In this document: positions 18,123 to 26,329 of the stretch, in pieces
Numbering within the stretch: position 1 is the stretch's first letter
Layout of the letters: each line of letters opens with the position of its first letter
DNA from: Clostridiales bacterium
GTDB lineage: Bacteria; Bacillota; Clostridia; Oscillospirales; Oscillospiraceae
NCBI GenBank assembly: GCA_003150485.1
Contig: QALX01000001.1
Location: 112,429 to 176,428 of the forward strand
DNA: 64,000 nucleotides
Reading direction: 5' to 3'
Notes under the pieces: model-generated
The model's database searches: none
What the model was told of the DNA's origin: nothing
What the model saw: only the letters and a program-made list of their open reading frames with translations
Translations under genes and position numbers: made by a program

Positions 18123-18370
18123 TGTTAAATTGCTGCGAATGGGAAGATGACGGTTCCGGCGTGCCCAAGAGAGTCCCTGTCACCGGCTGAGAGCGGGGAC
18201 GGTATACCGCGTCTGGTTCGCCCGGGAGCTGCCGCGGGGAAATACGCGGCCGGTTTTGACCTCCGTTACCGGGTTCATGAGAGTGTATGCGTTTCGGTCG
18301 CATAAATGCGGGTGGTACCGCGGAAGGGTGTCCTTTCGTCCTGTTGATTGGGATGAGGGGCTTTTCTTTT
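18123..18370 (+). ncRNA. T-box leader sensing tRNA-Phe
   Basis: A 5' leader with a long Stem I (GAATGGGAAGATGAC and AGAGAG elements) and the antiterminator T-box core GGGTGGTACCGCGG at 18310-18323. The bulge TGGT would pair with an uncharged 3' end NCCA where N is A. TTC at 18217-18219 is the likely specifier codon for Phe, fitting the downstream pheST genes. An imperfect terminator stem (from GTCCTTTCGTCC at 18330) and a T-rich tail (18361-18370) follow. Uncharged tRNA-Phe should favour readthrough. Confidence 0.92.
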
Positions 18371-18472
18371 GCTTTTTGGCCCCCTCCCCCCTCCCCTGCC
18401 GGGGGCGTCCCCCGTTTTGCGCCGGATACCATATGATTTATATTGATTACGCTTGAGAGGAGCTTACCGTTT

Positions 18473-19498
18473 ATGAGAGAACAACTGGCGAAAATCAAGT
18501 CAGAGGCCCTGGCCGCCATCGCCGGCAGTGAGAACACCGCCGCCCTGGATGGCGTCCGGGTCAAATATCTGGGCAAGAAGGGCGAGCTGACCGCCGTTCT
18601 GAAGCAGATGGGGAAATTGTCCGCGGAGGAACGCCCGGTGATCGGCCAGATCGCCAACGAGGTCCGGGAAACTCTGACCCAGGCCATCGCCGCCCAGAAC
18701 ACCACCCTGGCGGAAAAGGCCCTGGAGGAACAGCTGGCCGCGGAAACCCTGGACGTGTCCATTCCCGGGACGAAAACGCCCCTGGGTCACAAGCACCCCA
18801 TCACCGCCGTCATTGACGAGATGAAGGACATTTTCCTTGGCATGGGCTTCACCGTGGCCGAGGGCCCCGAGGTGGAGCTGGCAGAGTACAACTTCACCCG
18901 GCTGAATACCGACGAAGGCCACCCCGCCCGGGAGTGGTCGGACACCTTCTACCTGAGAGAGGACTCCTCTCTGCTCCTGCGCACCCAGACCTCCCCCATG
19001 CAGATCCGGGTCATGGAGAGCCAGGAGCCCCCCATCCGTATCATCGCCCCCGGCCGCGTGTACCGGAAGGACGAGGCCGACGCCACTCATTCCCCCATGT
19101 TCCACCAGCTGGAGGGCATGGTGGTAGACAAGGGCGTCACCATGGCCGACCTGAAAGGCACCCTCAACGAGGTGGTCAAGAGCCTCTACGGCCCCGAAGC
19201 GGTCACCCGTTTCCGTCCCCACCACTTCCCCTTCACCGAGCCCTCCTGTGAGGTGGACGTCCAGTGCTTCGCCTGCAAGGGCAAGGGATGCAGCGTCTGC
19301 AAGGGCGAGGGCTGGATTGAGATCCTGGGCGCCGGCATGATCCATCCCCGGGTCCTGGAAGGCTGCGGCATCGACACCGAAGTCTATTCCGGCTGGGCCT
19401 TCGGCATGGGCCTGGAGCGGCTGGCGATGAACCGGTTCGGCTTCAACAACCTGAAGCTCTGCTTCGAAAACGACGTCCGGTTCCTGGAACAGTTCTGA
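18473..19498 (+). CDS. pheS: phenylalanyl-tRNA synthetase alpha subunit
   Basis: Catalytic subunit of the (alpha-beta)2 synthetase. The 341-residue protein has an N-terminal coiled coil, class II motif 2 (THSPMFHQLEGMVVDKG), a cysteine-rich segment CFACKGKGCSVCKGEGW and motif 3 GWAFGMGLERLAM. The ATG at 18473 follows GAGAGGAG. Expression is set by the T-box upstream; pheT follows after 18 bases. Confidence 0.97.
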   Translation: MREQLAKIKSEALAAIAGSENTAALDGVRVKYLGKKGELTAVLKQMGKLSAEERPVIGQIANEVRETLTQAIAAQNTTLAEKALEEQLAAETLDVSIPGTKTPLGHKHPITAVIDEMKDIFLGMGFTVAEGPEVELAEYNFTRLNTDEGHPAREWSDTFYLREDSSLLLRTQTSPMQIRVMESQEPPIRIIAPGRVYRKDEADATHSPMFHQLEGMVVDKGVTMADLKGTLNEVVKSLYGPEAVTRFRPHHFPFTEPSCEVDVQCFACKGKGCSVCKGEGWIEILGAGMIHPRVLEGCGIDTEVYSGWAFGMGLERLAMNRFGFNNLKLCFENDVRFLEQF

Positions 19499-19516
19499 GA
19501 GAGGAGTGTGTAACGT

Positions 19517-22216
19517 ATGGATCTATCCCGTAAATGGCTGACAGAATTTGTAGACGTACCGGTCAGCGCAGTCAACGACAGAGATTTTTCTGAGGCAATG
19601 ACCCTCTCCGGCTCCAAGGTGGAGACCTACGAGGATCACGGCGCGCAGTTTAAAAATGTAGTGGTGGGCCGCATCCTGGCTATGGAGCGCCATCCGGACA
19701 GCGACCACATGTGGGTCACCCAGATGGACGTGGGCGAGGAGACCGCCGTTCAGATCTGCACCGGCGCCTGGAACGTCCATGTGGGCGACCTGGTCCCGGT
19801 GGCCAAGCACAAGAGCCTGCTCCCCGGCGGCGTGAAGATCACCAAGGGTAAGCTCCGGGGGATCTCCTCCTATGGAATGCTGTGCTCCCTGGCGGAGCTG
19901 GCCGTAGACGAGCGGGACTTCCCCTACGGCGCCATCAAGGCCGCCGCCATTCTGGGGGACTACCACGTGCTCAAGGGGGAAACCTCTCCCTTCCCCGAGG
20001 TCATCGAGCCGGGCCACCCCATTTTCGGCAAGGTGGTGGCGGGCCGAGTGACCGCCATCTCCACCATCGCCTATAAAATGTTCCGCTGCGTCGTGGACAT
20101 CGGTCCGGAGACCCTGGAGGTCAACACCGACTGCCAGAACATCCACGAGGGCGATTTGGTGCCCATCCACAGCGAGAGCGGCGTCATCCTCACCCCGGAG
20201 GATCTCCATGCCCAGCCCAAGGAGTTCCCCCACTGTATCACCGACGGCATCTTCATCCTCAACGAGGACTGCAATCCCGGCGATGACATCCCCACCGTCC
20301 TGGGTCTGGACGACCACGTGGTGGAATTTGAGATCACCCCCAACCGGCCCGACTGCCTGTCCGTTATCGGTCTGGCCCGGGAGGCCGCGGTGACCTTCCA
20401 GAAGCCCCTGACCCTCCACGAGCCGGTGGTCAAGGGCAGCGGCAAGGACGTCATCATGGACTACGCCGACGTGATCATCAAGGAGGCCGACCTGTGCCCC
20501 CGGTACACCGGCCGTCTGGTGAAAAACGTCAAGATCGGTCCCAGCCCCCGCTGGATGCGGGAGCGGCTCCGTGCCTCCGGCGTCCGCCCCATCAACAATA
20601 TCGTGGACATTACCAACTATGTCATGCTGGAATACGGCCAGCCCATGCATTCCTTTGACTTCTCCTGCGTGGAGGGCAACAAGCTGATCGTCCGTCTGGC
20701 CCGCCCCGGCGAGACCGTGGAGACCCTGGACGGCACCGCCCGTGCCCTGAGCGAATCCATGCTGGTCATCGCCGACGAGAAGAAGCCTGTCGCCGTGGCC
20801 GGCGTCATGGGCGGCGCCAACTCGGAGATCACGGAACAGACCGCGGATGTCTTCTTCGAGTCCGCCAACTTCAACGGCGTCTCCATCCGCAAGACCGCCA
20901 TGGCCCTGGGGATGCGCACCGAGGCCTCCGGCCGCTATGAGAAGGGTCTGGACCCCATGAACACCCTCCCCGCCGTGGAGCGGGCCTGCGAGCTGGTGGA
21001 ACTGCTGGAGTGCGGCGAAGTGGTGGACGGCGTCCTGGACGTGGTGGCCAAGGACTTCACCCCCACCATGGTCCAGCTGGAACCGGATAAGATCAATGCC
21101 CTCCTGGGCACCGACGTGAGCCGGGAGGAAATGGTGAAGATCCTCACCGACCTGGGCTTCCTCCTCCTGGAGGACGACATGCTGGTGGTGCCCTCCTGGC
21201 GGGGCGACGTGTCCCACTACTCCGATCTGGCCGAAGAAGTGGCCCGGTTCGTGGGCTACAACAACCTGCCCACCACCCTCATGCGGGGCGACACCACCCG
21301 GGGCGGCCTCACCGACCGCCAGAAGGCGGAGCGTCAGGTGGGCGAGGTGTGCCGCGGTCTGGGGTACAACGAGATCCTCACCTACTCCTTCATCGCCCCG
21401 GCCTACTATAATAAGATCCGGCTGCCGGAGAACGACCCCCGCCGCCGCAGCATTGCCATTCTGAACCCCCTGGGCGAGGAGACCTCCATTATGCGCACCA
21501 CTGCCCTGCCCTCCCTGCTGGAGACCCTTGCACGGAACAACAGCCATCGAAACCCCTCCGCAAAGGTGTACGAGGTGGCAAAGGTGTATCTGCCCTTGGA
21601 GGGTCAGGATCTGTGTGACGAAAAGCAGTTCATCTCCCTGGGCGGCTACGGCGGCGATCTGGACTTCTTCCAGTTCAAGGGTGCTGTGGAGACTATCTTT
21701 GACTCCTTCCACATCCAGGGCGTCAAGTACACTGCCGCCCGCCGCAACCCCTCCTATCACCCGGGGCGCTGCGCTGTCCTCTCTATCGACAGCACCGTAG
21801 TGGGCGTTATGGGCCAGATTCACCCCCTGGTGTGCAAAAACTACGACGTGGAGCAGCCCATGTTCGCAGCGGAAATCGACTTCGACGCCCTGCTGCGGGC
21901 CCGGCCCACAGCCGTCCGCTATCGTCCCCTGCCCAAGTTCCCCGCTGTGGAACGGGACATCGCCGTGGTCTGTGACCGGGGCATCCCGGTCTCCGACCTG
22001 GAGGACTGCATCCGCCGTGGCGGCCACGGGCTGATCCAGGAGATCCAGCTCTTCGACATCTACACCGGCAAGCCCATTCCCGAGGACAAAAAGAGCGTGG
22101 CCTTCGCCCTAAAACTCCGCCACGAGGACCACACCCTCACCGACGCAGAAGCTGACAGTGACGTGAAGGCCGTCCTCGCCCTGCTGCAGGAAGAGCTGGG
22201 CGCCGTGCTCCGCTGA
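19517..22216 (+). CDS. pheT: phenylalanyl-tRNA synthetase beta subunit with an extra OB-like insert
   Basis: Beta subunit for tRNA-Phe binding and editing. At 899 residues it is about 100 longer than usual. Order: N-terminal region; tRNA-binding OB domain (46-135; VVVGRILAMERHPDSDHM, VPVAKHKSLLPGG, GMLCSLAEL); an insert (about 135-239); then the standard B3/B4 editing, B5 and catalytic-like core (FEITPNRPDCLSVIG, NFNGVSIRKTAMALGMRTEASGRY); and a C-terminal ferredoxin-like anticodon domain (about 805-898, LPKFPAVERDIA). The insert echoes the first OB domain: KVVAGRV, then NIHEGDLVPI, against NVVVGRI, then NVHVGDLVPV. It interrupts the OB domain just before its final strand. Confidence 0.95.
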   Translation: MDLSRKWLTEFVDVPVSAVNDRDFSEAMTLSGSKVETYEDHGAQFKNVVVGRILAMERHPDSDHMWVTQMDVGEETAVQICTGAWNVHVGDLVPVAKHKSLLPGGVKITKGKLRGISSYGMLCSLAELAVDERDFPYGAIKAAAILGDYHVLKGETSPFPEVIEPGHPIFGKVVAGRVTAISTIAYKMFRCVVDIGPETLEVNTDCQNIHEGDLVPIHSESGVILTPEDLHAQPKEFPHCITDGIFILNEDCNPGDDIPTVLGLDDHVVEFEITPNRPDCLSVIGLAREAAVTFQKPLTLHEPVVKGSGKDVIMDYADVIIKEADLCPRYTGRLVKNVKIGPSPRWMRERLRASGVRPINNIVDITNYVMLEYGQPMHSFDFSCVEGNKLIVRLARPGETVETLDGTARALSESMLVIADEKKPVAVAGVMGGANSEITEQTADVFFESANFNGVSIRKTAMALGMRTEASGRYEKGLDPMNTLPAVERACELVELLECGEVVDGVLDVVAKDFTPTMVQLEPDKINALLGTDVSREEMVKILTDLGFLLLEDDMLVVPSWRGDVSHYSDLAEEVARFVGYNNLPTTLMRGDTTRGGLTDRQKAERQVGEVCRGLGYNEILTYSFIAPAYYNKIRLPENDPRRRSIAILNPLGEETSIMRTTALPSLLETLARNNSHRNPSAKVYEVAKVYLPLEGQDLCDEKQFISLGGYGGDLDFFQFKGAVETIFDSFHIQGVKYTAARRNPSYHPGRCAVLSIDSTVVGVMGQIHPLVCKNYDVEQPMFAAEIDFDALLRARPTAVRYRPLPKFPAVERDIAVVCDRGIPVSDLEDCIRRGGHGLIQEIQLFDIYTGKPIPEDKKSVAFALKLRHEDHTLTDAEADSDVKAVLALLQEELGAVLR

Positions 22217-22250
22217 CTTTCTCCCGTTTCCCCTCCGCTTTTCCAGCGCC

Positions 22251-22288
22251 CATTCCCGGCGGGACCCATTCCTGCCGGGAATGTTTTT
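22251..22288 (+). terminator. terminator after pheT
   Basis: CATTCCCGGC and GCCGGGAATG arms, 13-base loop, five T. Confidence 0.9.
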
Positions 22289-22300
22289 CCCGCTACCCTC

Positions 22301-22329
22301 TTTACAAGCTGTTTCATTTCGGTTATAAT
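22301..22329 (+). promoter_or_regulatory. ireB promoter
   Basis: TTTACA (22301-22306), 17-base spacer, TATAAT (22324-22329). Confidence 0.8.
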
Positions 22330-22394
22330 TTGAGTTAGTTTAGTTGTATTTGTTACATTTTCCCCTGTTTTTTTCCTGCGCAGGAGGTTTGTTT

Positions 22395-22640
22395 ATGTCT
22401 GATTACACACGTCGTTTTGACATCTCGGATGTCGATGAATGGGAAACCCGCGAAATCCTCACGGAAGTGTACGCTTCCCTTCAGAAAAAGGGGTATAACC
22501 CCATCAATCAAATTGTAGGGTACATCCTCTCCGAGGACCCTACTTATATTACAAATTTCAATAATGCGCGCACGCTGATCCGGAAACTGGACCGGGACGA
22601 GCTGCTCCAGGAATTGGTGCGCTATTACCTAAATGTTTGA
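22395..22640 (+). CDS. ireB: IreB-family regulatory phosphoprotein
   Basis: An 81-residue member of the IreB/DUF965 family; in Enterococcus IreB is phosphorylated by the PASTA kinase IreK and controls cephalosporin resistance. The diagnostic core KKGYNPINQIVGYILSEDP and ARTLIRKLDRDELLQELVRY is present. The ATG at 22395 follows AGGAGGT. In many Firmicutes it lies with alaS and ruvX; here it stands alone. Confidence 0.93.
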   Translation: MSDYTRRFDISDVDEWETREILTEVYASLQKKGYNPINQIVGYILSEDPTYITNFNNARTLIRKLDRDELLQELVRYYLNV

Positions 22641-22692
22641 CATTTTTCGATTGGAAATTGTTACTTTTTTGTTGCTTTTGACATTTTCTACA

Positions 22693-22721
22693 ACGTCTTT
22701 CCCATCGGGAGGGCGTTTTTT
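22693..22721 (+). terminator. terminator after ireB
   Basis: Stem with G-T pairs, ACGTCTTTCCC against GGGAGGGCGT, followed by TTTTTT. Confidence 0.7.
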
Positions 22722-22776
22722 GTTTACTTTTCTCCCCTCTTAATCCGGTTTACACCAAAAGGTTGCGGATAAAAGA

Positions 22777-22805
22777 TTGACATCCAGACAACAATGTGTT
22801 ACAAT
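22777..22805 (+). promoter_or_regulatory. promoter of the 97-residue conserved gene
   Basis: TTGACA (22777-22782), 17-base spacer, TACAAT (22800-22805). Confidence 0.85.
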
Positions 22806-22840
22806 TTGGTTACAATCTATTCGGAAGGAGGTGCTCCGTA

Positions 22841-23134
22841 TTGGCTGATGTAAAAAGCATCCCGCTCACTTATAAGGGTCATCCCCTGCGCAGAAAGGAT
22901 AATATCATCTACTACGGCAGTATGGCTGAGAAATATATCATTATGCTGCAGATCCATGACTCCGCCGTGCTGGATGACTTGAACCTGGCCACCAAAGTTT
23001 CTGTGCAGTTGCAGCTCACCGATCCTGACTTGAAATCCAGAGATCGCGTGGTGCGGAAAAGTGAAAAAAATAGTCTGTACGCTGCGATGGACCTGAGTGC
23101 AGTCTGGCTGGACCGGGCTCTGGCAAACAATTAA
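22841..23134 (+). CDS. small uncharacterised protein
   Basis: A 97-residue cytoplasmic protein starting at a TTG preceded by AAGGAGGTG at good spacing; the frame is open from 22796 but without a ribosome site. Its core (DVKSIPLTYKGHPLRRKDN, IYYGSMAEKYIIMLQIHD) is beta-rich and followed by an amphipathic helix near VWLDRALA. I do not recognise a characterised family. The good promoter and ribosome site mark it as real. It is followed by the wall hydrolase gene after 50 bases with no terminator seen, so they may be cotranscribed. Confidence 0.75.
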   Translation: MADVKSIPLTYKGHPLRRKDNIIYYGSMAEKYIIMLQIHDSAVLDDLNLATKVSVQLQLTDPDLKSRDRVVRKSEKNSLYAAMDLSAVWLDRALANN

Positions 23135-23184
23135 AAACTGTTCGTCCTTTTCCCCGATACAGTTAGAAATCACGGAGGTTTTAA

Positions 23185-25596
23185 ATGCGACGACTGACTA
23201 AAAAAATCACATCACTTGTTTTACTTGCTTCTTTCACTGCAAGTCTAAGTTCCATGGCCCTTGCCGCGGACGTCGGCACCGTTACCGATGACTGCGTCCG
23301 GCTGCGCCGGAGCGCCAGCACTTCTTCTGACCCGCTGGGCATGCTGGCAAAGGGCGACAAAGTCTCCATTCTGGACAGCGAGAACGATGGCTGGCTGAAG
23401 ATCACCTATACCGACGATGAAGGTTCCCACACCGGCTACGTCTCCGCTGAATTTATCAAGACTTCTGACTCCGCCAAGACCAAAAAGACCCAAAAGGCAG
23501 CAAAGAAAAAGACGGAGAAGAACACCGCCAAGGCCAGCGCAGCCAAAACTGAGCAGGCCGCTGACACCACCGAGGACACCCAGAAGGCTGCGGCCGACAC
23601 GTCCGATGTTGCCTTGGGCACCGGCACCGTTATTGACGGCGGAAAAAAATACACCGCTATCAACATGCGGGCAGACAACAGCAAAGACGCTTCCGTCCTC
23701 TGCAAGGTTCCCGTAGGCAAATCCATTGAGGTTCTGGCCGACAAGGACTCTACTGGCTGGTATCAGGTGCGTTACACCGACAAGAACAATACTGTTTACT
23801 CCGGCTATATGCTGAGCCGGTACGTAGAAACCGCTGTTACAACGACGCCTACTACCGCAGCAACTGTTTCCGCAGTAAAAAAGACCAACACTATCGTCAA
23901 CATCCGCGCTGAGAAGAGCACTGACGCTGAGATCGTCTATAAGGTGCCCATCGGCGAAGTCCTTGACGTGGTCGCCGACGCAGACTCGGAGGGCTGGTAT
24001 CAGGTCAGCTACACCGACAACCTGGGTAAGACCTACAACGGCTACATGCGGGAAGAGTACGTAGATGCGGACAATAACACCGCCTCCAAGCTCACCGGCG
24101 TGGTCAAGACCAAGCGGGACTTCATCTACATCCGGTCAGCAAAGAGCACCAAGGCAGACGTTGTCTGCAAGGTGCCCGCAGGCAGAACCGTCACTTTGTC
24201 CGGCTCCATGGACGCCGACGGCTGGTATCAGGTCCGCTACAAGGATTCCAAGGGTACCCACAAGGGTTACATGGTTGGCAAGTATATCAAGGTGAAGAGT
24301 ATCTCCACCGGCACCATCAACACTTCCACTGCAGTCCTGCGCACCGCTGCTGACAGCTCCTCTGACATGCTGGCAGTGATCCCGGAAAAGAGCAAGGTCT
24401 CCATCCTGGCCGTTCTGGGTGACTGGTACCAGGTAGAATACGATCAGCAGATCGGCTATGTGGACGGCAGCTGTGTCGCCTCTGAGGCCACCGACAAGAG
24501 CAAGGGCTATGGCACCGTCACGGTGGACACCCTGCACCTGCGCGCCTCCAGAGGTACCGACTCCTCCATCGTTACCAACCTGAAGCAGGGCGATACCTTC
24601 CAGATCAGCAGCAGCAAAAAGGGCTGGTATGGCGTCACCTTTAACGGCCTGAACGGCTATGTCAAGGCGGAATATGTTTCTACCAGCGAAACCACTTCCA
24701 CCGGTTACATTCAGGTGACTTCCACTTCTCTGAAGCTGCGCTCCGGCGCCGGCACCGACTACAAGCAGCTGGACATCGTCCCCTACGGCACTCTGCTGAG
24801 CGTCAAGGACTCCATCGGCAGCTGGTATAGGGTCGAGTACGACGGCACGACGGGCTATGTGTGCGGTGACTACGTCTCCTCCACCACGTCCGCCGGTTTC
24901 AAGGCTTACCCCGACTTCGCCAAGATCACCGCCTCTTCTCTGGCGCTGCGCACCAAGTCCTCTATGGACGCACAGTTGCTTTGCAGCATCCCCGAGGGCA
25001 CTGTGGTTGCCGTCTCCGGCATGAAGGACGGCTGGTACAAGGTCATTTACGGCACTCAGAAGGGTTATATTAATGCCTCCTACACCAGCAAGAGCAATGG
25101 TCCCGCAACGGTCATCCGGACGGAAACGGAAACCGAAACAGAATCCAGTTCCTCTTCTTCCAGCTCCAGCAGCGCCTCTTCCAGCAGCAGCTCCAGCTCT
25201 ACGAAGAAGTCTACATCCAGCTCTTCTTCCAACAGCAGTAGTAGCTCCAGCTCCGGCAGCGGTTCCGCTGTTCTAGCCTATGCCCAGAGATTTGTGGGCA
25301 ACCCCTACAAATGGGGCGGCACCAGCCTGACCAACGGCTGCGACTGCTCCGGCTTTGTCCAGAGCGTGTTCGCACACTTCGGCAAGAGTCTGCCTCACAG
25401 CTCCTCCGCTGACCGCGGCGTGGGCAGAGGAGTCAGCACCTCCGACATGCGCGTCGGCGACATTGTCTGCTACAGCGGCCATGTGGGCATCTACGCTGGC
25501 GGCGGCAAGCTGCTCAGCGCACTGGGTAAAAAGTACGGCATCACCTACTGCAGCGTCAACTATAAGAAGATCCTGGCAGTGCGCCGTGTCATTTAA
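23185..25596 (+). CDS. secreted NlpC/P60 peptidoglycan hydrolase with eight SH3b repeats
   Basis: An 803-residue exported wall enzyme. The signal peptide ends at about residue 27 (SMALA). Eight bacterial SH3 repeats follow, about residues 31-95, 147-217, 232-297, 306-372, 375-433, 441-499, 506-564 and 577-634, each with an LR/IR motif and a GWYQV-like segment, presumably binding wall. A Lys/Ala/Thr linker separates repeats 1 and 2. A polyserine linker (about 648-693) leads to the NlpC/P60 domain with catalytic Cys721 in DCSGF and His766 in GHVGIYAG. It probably cleaves stem peptides next to D-glutamate. GGAGG precedes the ATG. Confidence 0.95.
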   Translation: MRRLTKKITSLVLLASFTASLSSMALAADVGTVTDDCVRLRRSASTSSDPLGMLAKGDKVSILDSENDGWLKITYTDDEGSHTGYVSAEFIKTSDSAKTKKTQKAAKKKTEKNTAKASAAKTEQAADTTEDTQKAAADTSDVALGTGTVIDGGKKYTAINMRADNSKDASVLCKVPVGKSIEVLADKDSTGWYQVRYTDKNNTVYSGYMLSRYVETAVTTTPTTAATVSAVKKTNTIVNIRAEKSTDAEIVYKVPIGEVLDVVADADSEGWYQVSYTDNLGKTYNGYMREEYVDADNNTASKLTGVVKTKRDFIYIRSAKSTKADVVCKVPAGRTVTLSGSMDADGWYQVRYKDSKGTHKGYMVGKYIKVKSISTGTINTSTAVLRTAADSSSDMLAVIPEKSKVSILAVLGDWYQVEYDQQIGYVDGSCVASEATDKSKGYGTVTVDTLHLRASRGTDSSIVTNLKQGDTFQISSSKKGWYGVTFNGLNGYVKAEYVSTSETTSTGYIQVTSTSLKLRSGAGTDYKQLDIVPYGTLLSVKDSIGSWYRVEYDGTTGYVCGDYVSSTTSAGFKAYPDFAKITASSLALRTKSSMDAQLLCSIPEGTVVAVSGMKDGWYKVIYGTQKGYINASYTSKSNGPATVIRTETETETESSSSSSSSSSASSSSSSSSTKKSTSSSSSNSSSSSSSGSGSAVLAYAQRFVGNPYKWGGTSLTNGCDCSGFVQSVFAHFGKSLPHSSSADRGVGRGVSTSDMRVGDIVCYSGHVGIYAGGGKLLSALGKKYGITYCSVNYKKILAVRRVI

Positions 25597-25614
25597 TCGT
25601 TTCTATATAAGTAT

Positions 25615-25648
25615 AAAAAACCTGTCTGCTTTCGCAGACAGGTTTTTT
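25615..25648. terminator. bidirectional terminator
   Basis: AAAAAACCTGTCTGC TTTC GCAGACAGGTTTTTT: ends the hydrolase gene and the convergent 149-residue gene. Confidence 0.95.
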
Positions 25649-25656
25649 ATACTGTA

Positions 25657-26106
25657 TCAGTCGTCAAATTTCAGTTCTTCGACGGTTTCCTCTTCCGCCT
25701 CCGGGACGGGCTGCTCCGGCTTAGCCTTCTGGGGCTCCGCCGCAGGCTCTGTAGGCAGATCATCCACATTCATCTCAAAGACAATGTCCTCGCTGGGCAT
25801 ATCCTCCTTCGCCTTCAGATCGGCGATTTTCGCATTGTTGCCCAGGATGTTGGCTTTGGCCTCCTCAATCTGCTGGATAACGTCGGCAAATTCCACGCTG
25901 GGCGCGGCGCCGTATGCCATGTAATAGCGTTTCCCCAGTTCGGTATAGGCTTTGCGGATGGTCTCCTCCTCGCCCAGGTTTGCCGCCTTCAGCTTGGCAA
26001 TGTTGGCCACCTGAGTCGCCTTGTTCACACCCAGCTGCGCCCAGTCGGCGCCTTTTTGGGCCAGGCCTTCCGTTTTCTTTTTTAAATCATCAAAATTGAA
26101 TGCCAT
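25657..26106 (-). CDS. small helical, acidic-tailed protein of unknown function
   Basis: 149 residues, no signal peptide. Residues 1-60 are helical and Ala/Lys-rich (KATQVANIAKLKAANLGEEE), 60-105 form a probable coiled coil (VIQQIEEAKANILGNNAKIA) and the tail is Pro/Glu-rich and disordered. Similar Clostridial proteins often end in a zinc ribbon, which is lacking here. ATAGGAGGT precedes the ATG. It is monocistronic. No function can be assigned. Confidence 0.75.
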   Translation of the reverse strand: MAFNFDDLKKKTEGLAQKGADWAQLGVNKATQVANIAKLKAANLGEEETIRKAYTELGKRYYMAYGAAPSVEFADVIQQIEEAKANILGNNAKIADLKAKEDMPSEDIVFEMNVDDLPTEPAAEPQKAKPEQPVPEAEEETVEELKFDD

Positions 26107-26279
26107 ATTCTAGTACCTCCTATCCATGACACTTTGTTTACCCTTGATGTCTGTATTTTACCTGCTTTGGGGGGATAAGACAAGGGCTTCCTGTTGGGTT
26201 TTAACTAAATTTAATTCTCTCTTCATGTTTTATGTGGTTTTCCGGGAAACTGTGTCCGTTTCTGTGACCCAGAGCAGAG

Positions 26280-26317
26280 AAATCCCTGTAGCGCACAGCC
26301 GTGCACTACAGGGATTT
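26280..26317 (-). terminator. probable terminator after fhs
   Basis: 12-bp arms AAATCCCTGTAG and CTACAGGGATTT with an inner hairpin; the following leftward tract is only weakly T-rich. Confidence 0.6.
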
Positions 26318-26329
26318 TTAAAAATGAAA

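Noticed and set aside
19523..22027. Long leftward open frame opposite pheT
   Set aside because: The pheT frame has full family motifs, a ribosome site and a T-box operon; the opposite frame is His/Gly/Val-rich with no recognisable domain.
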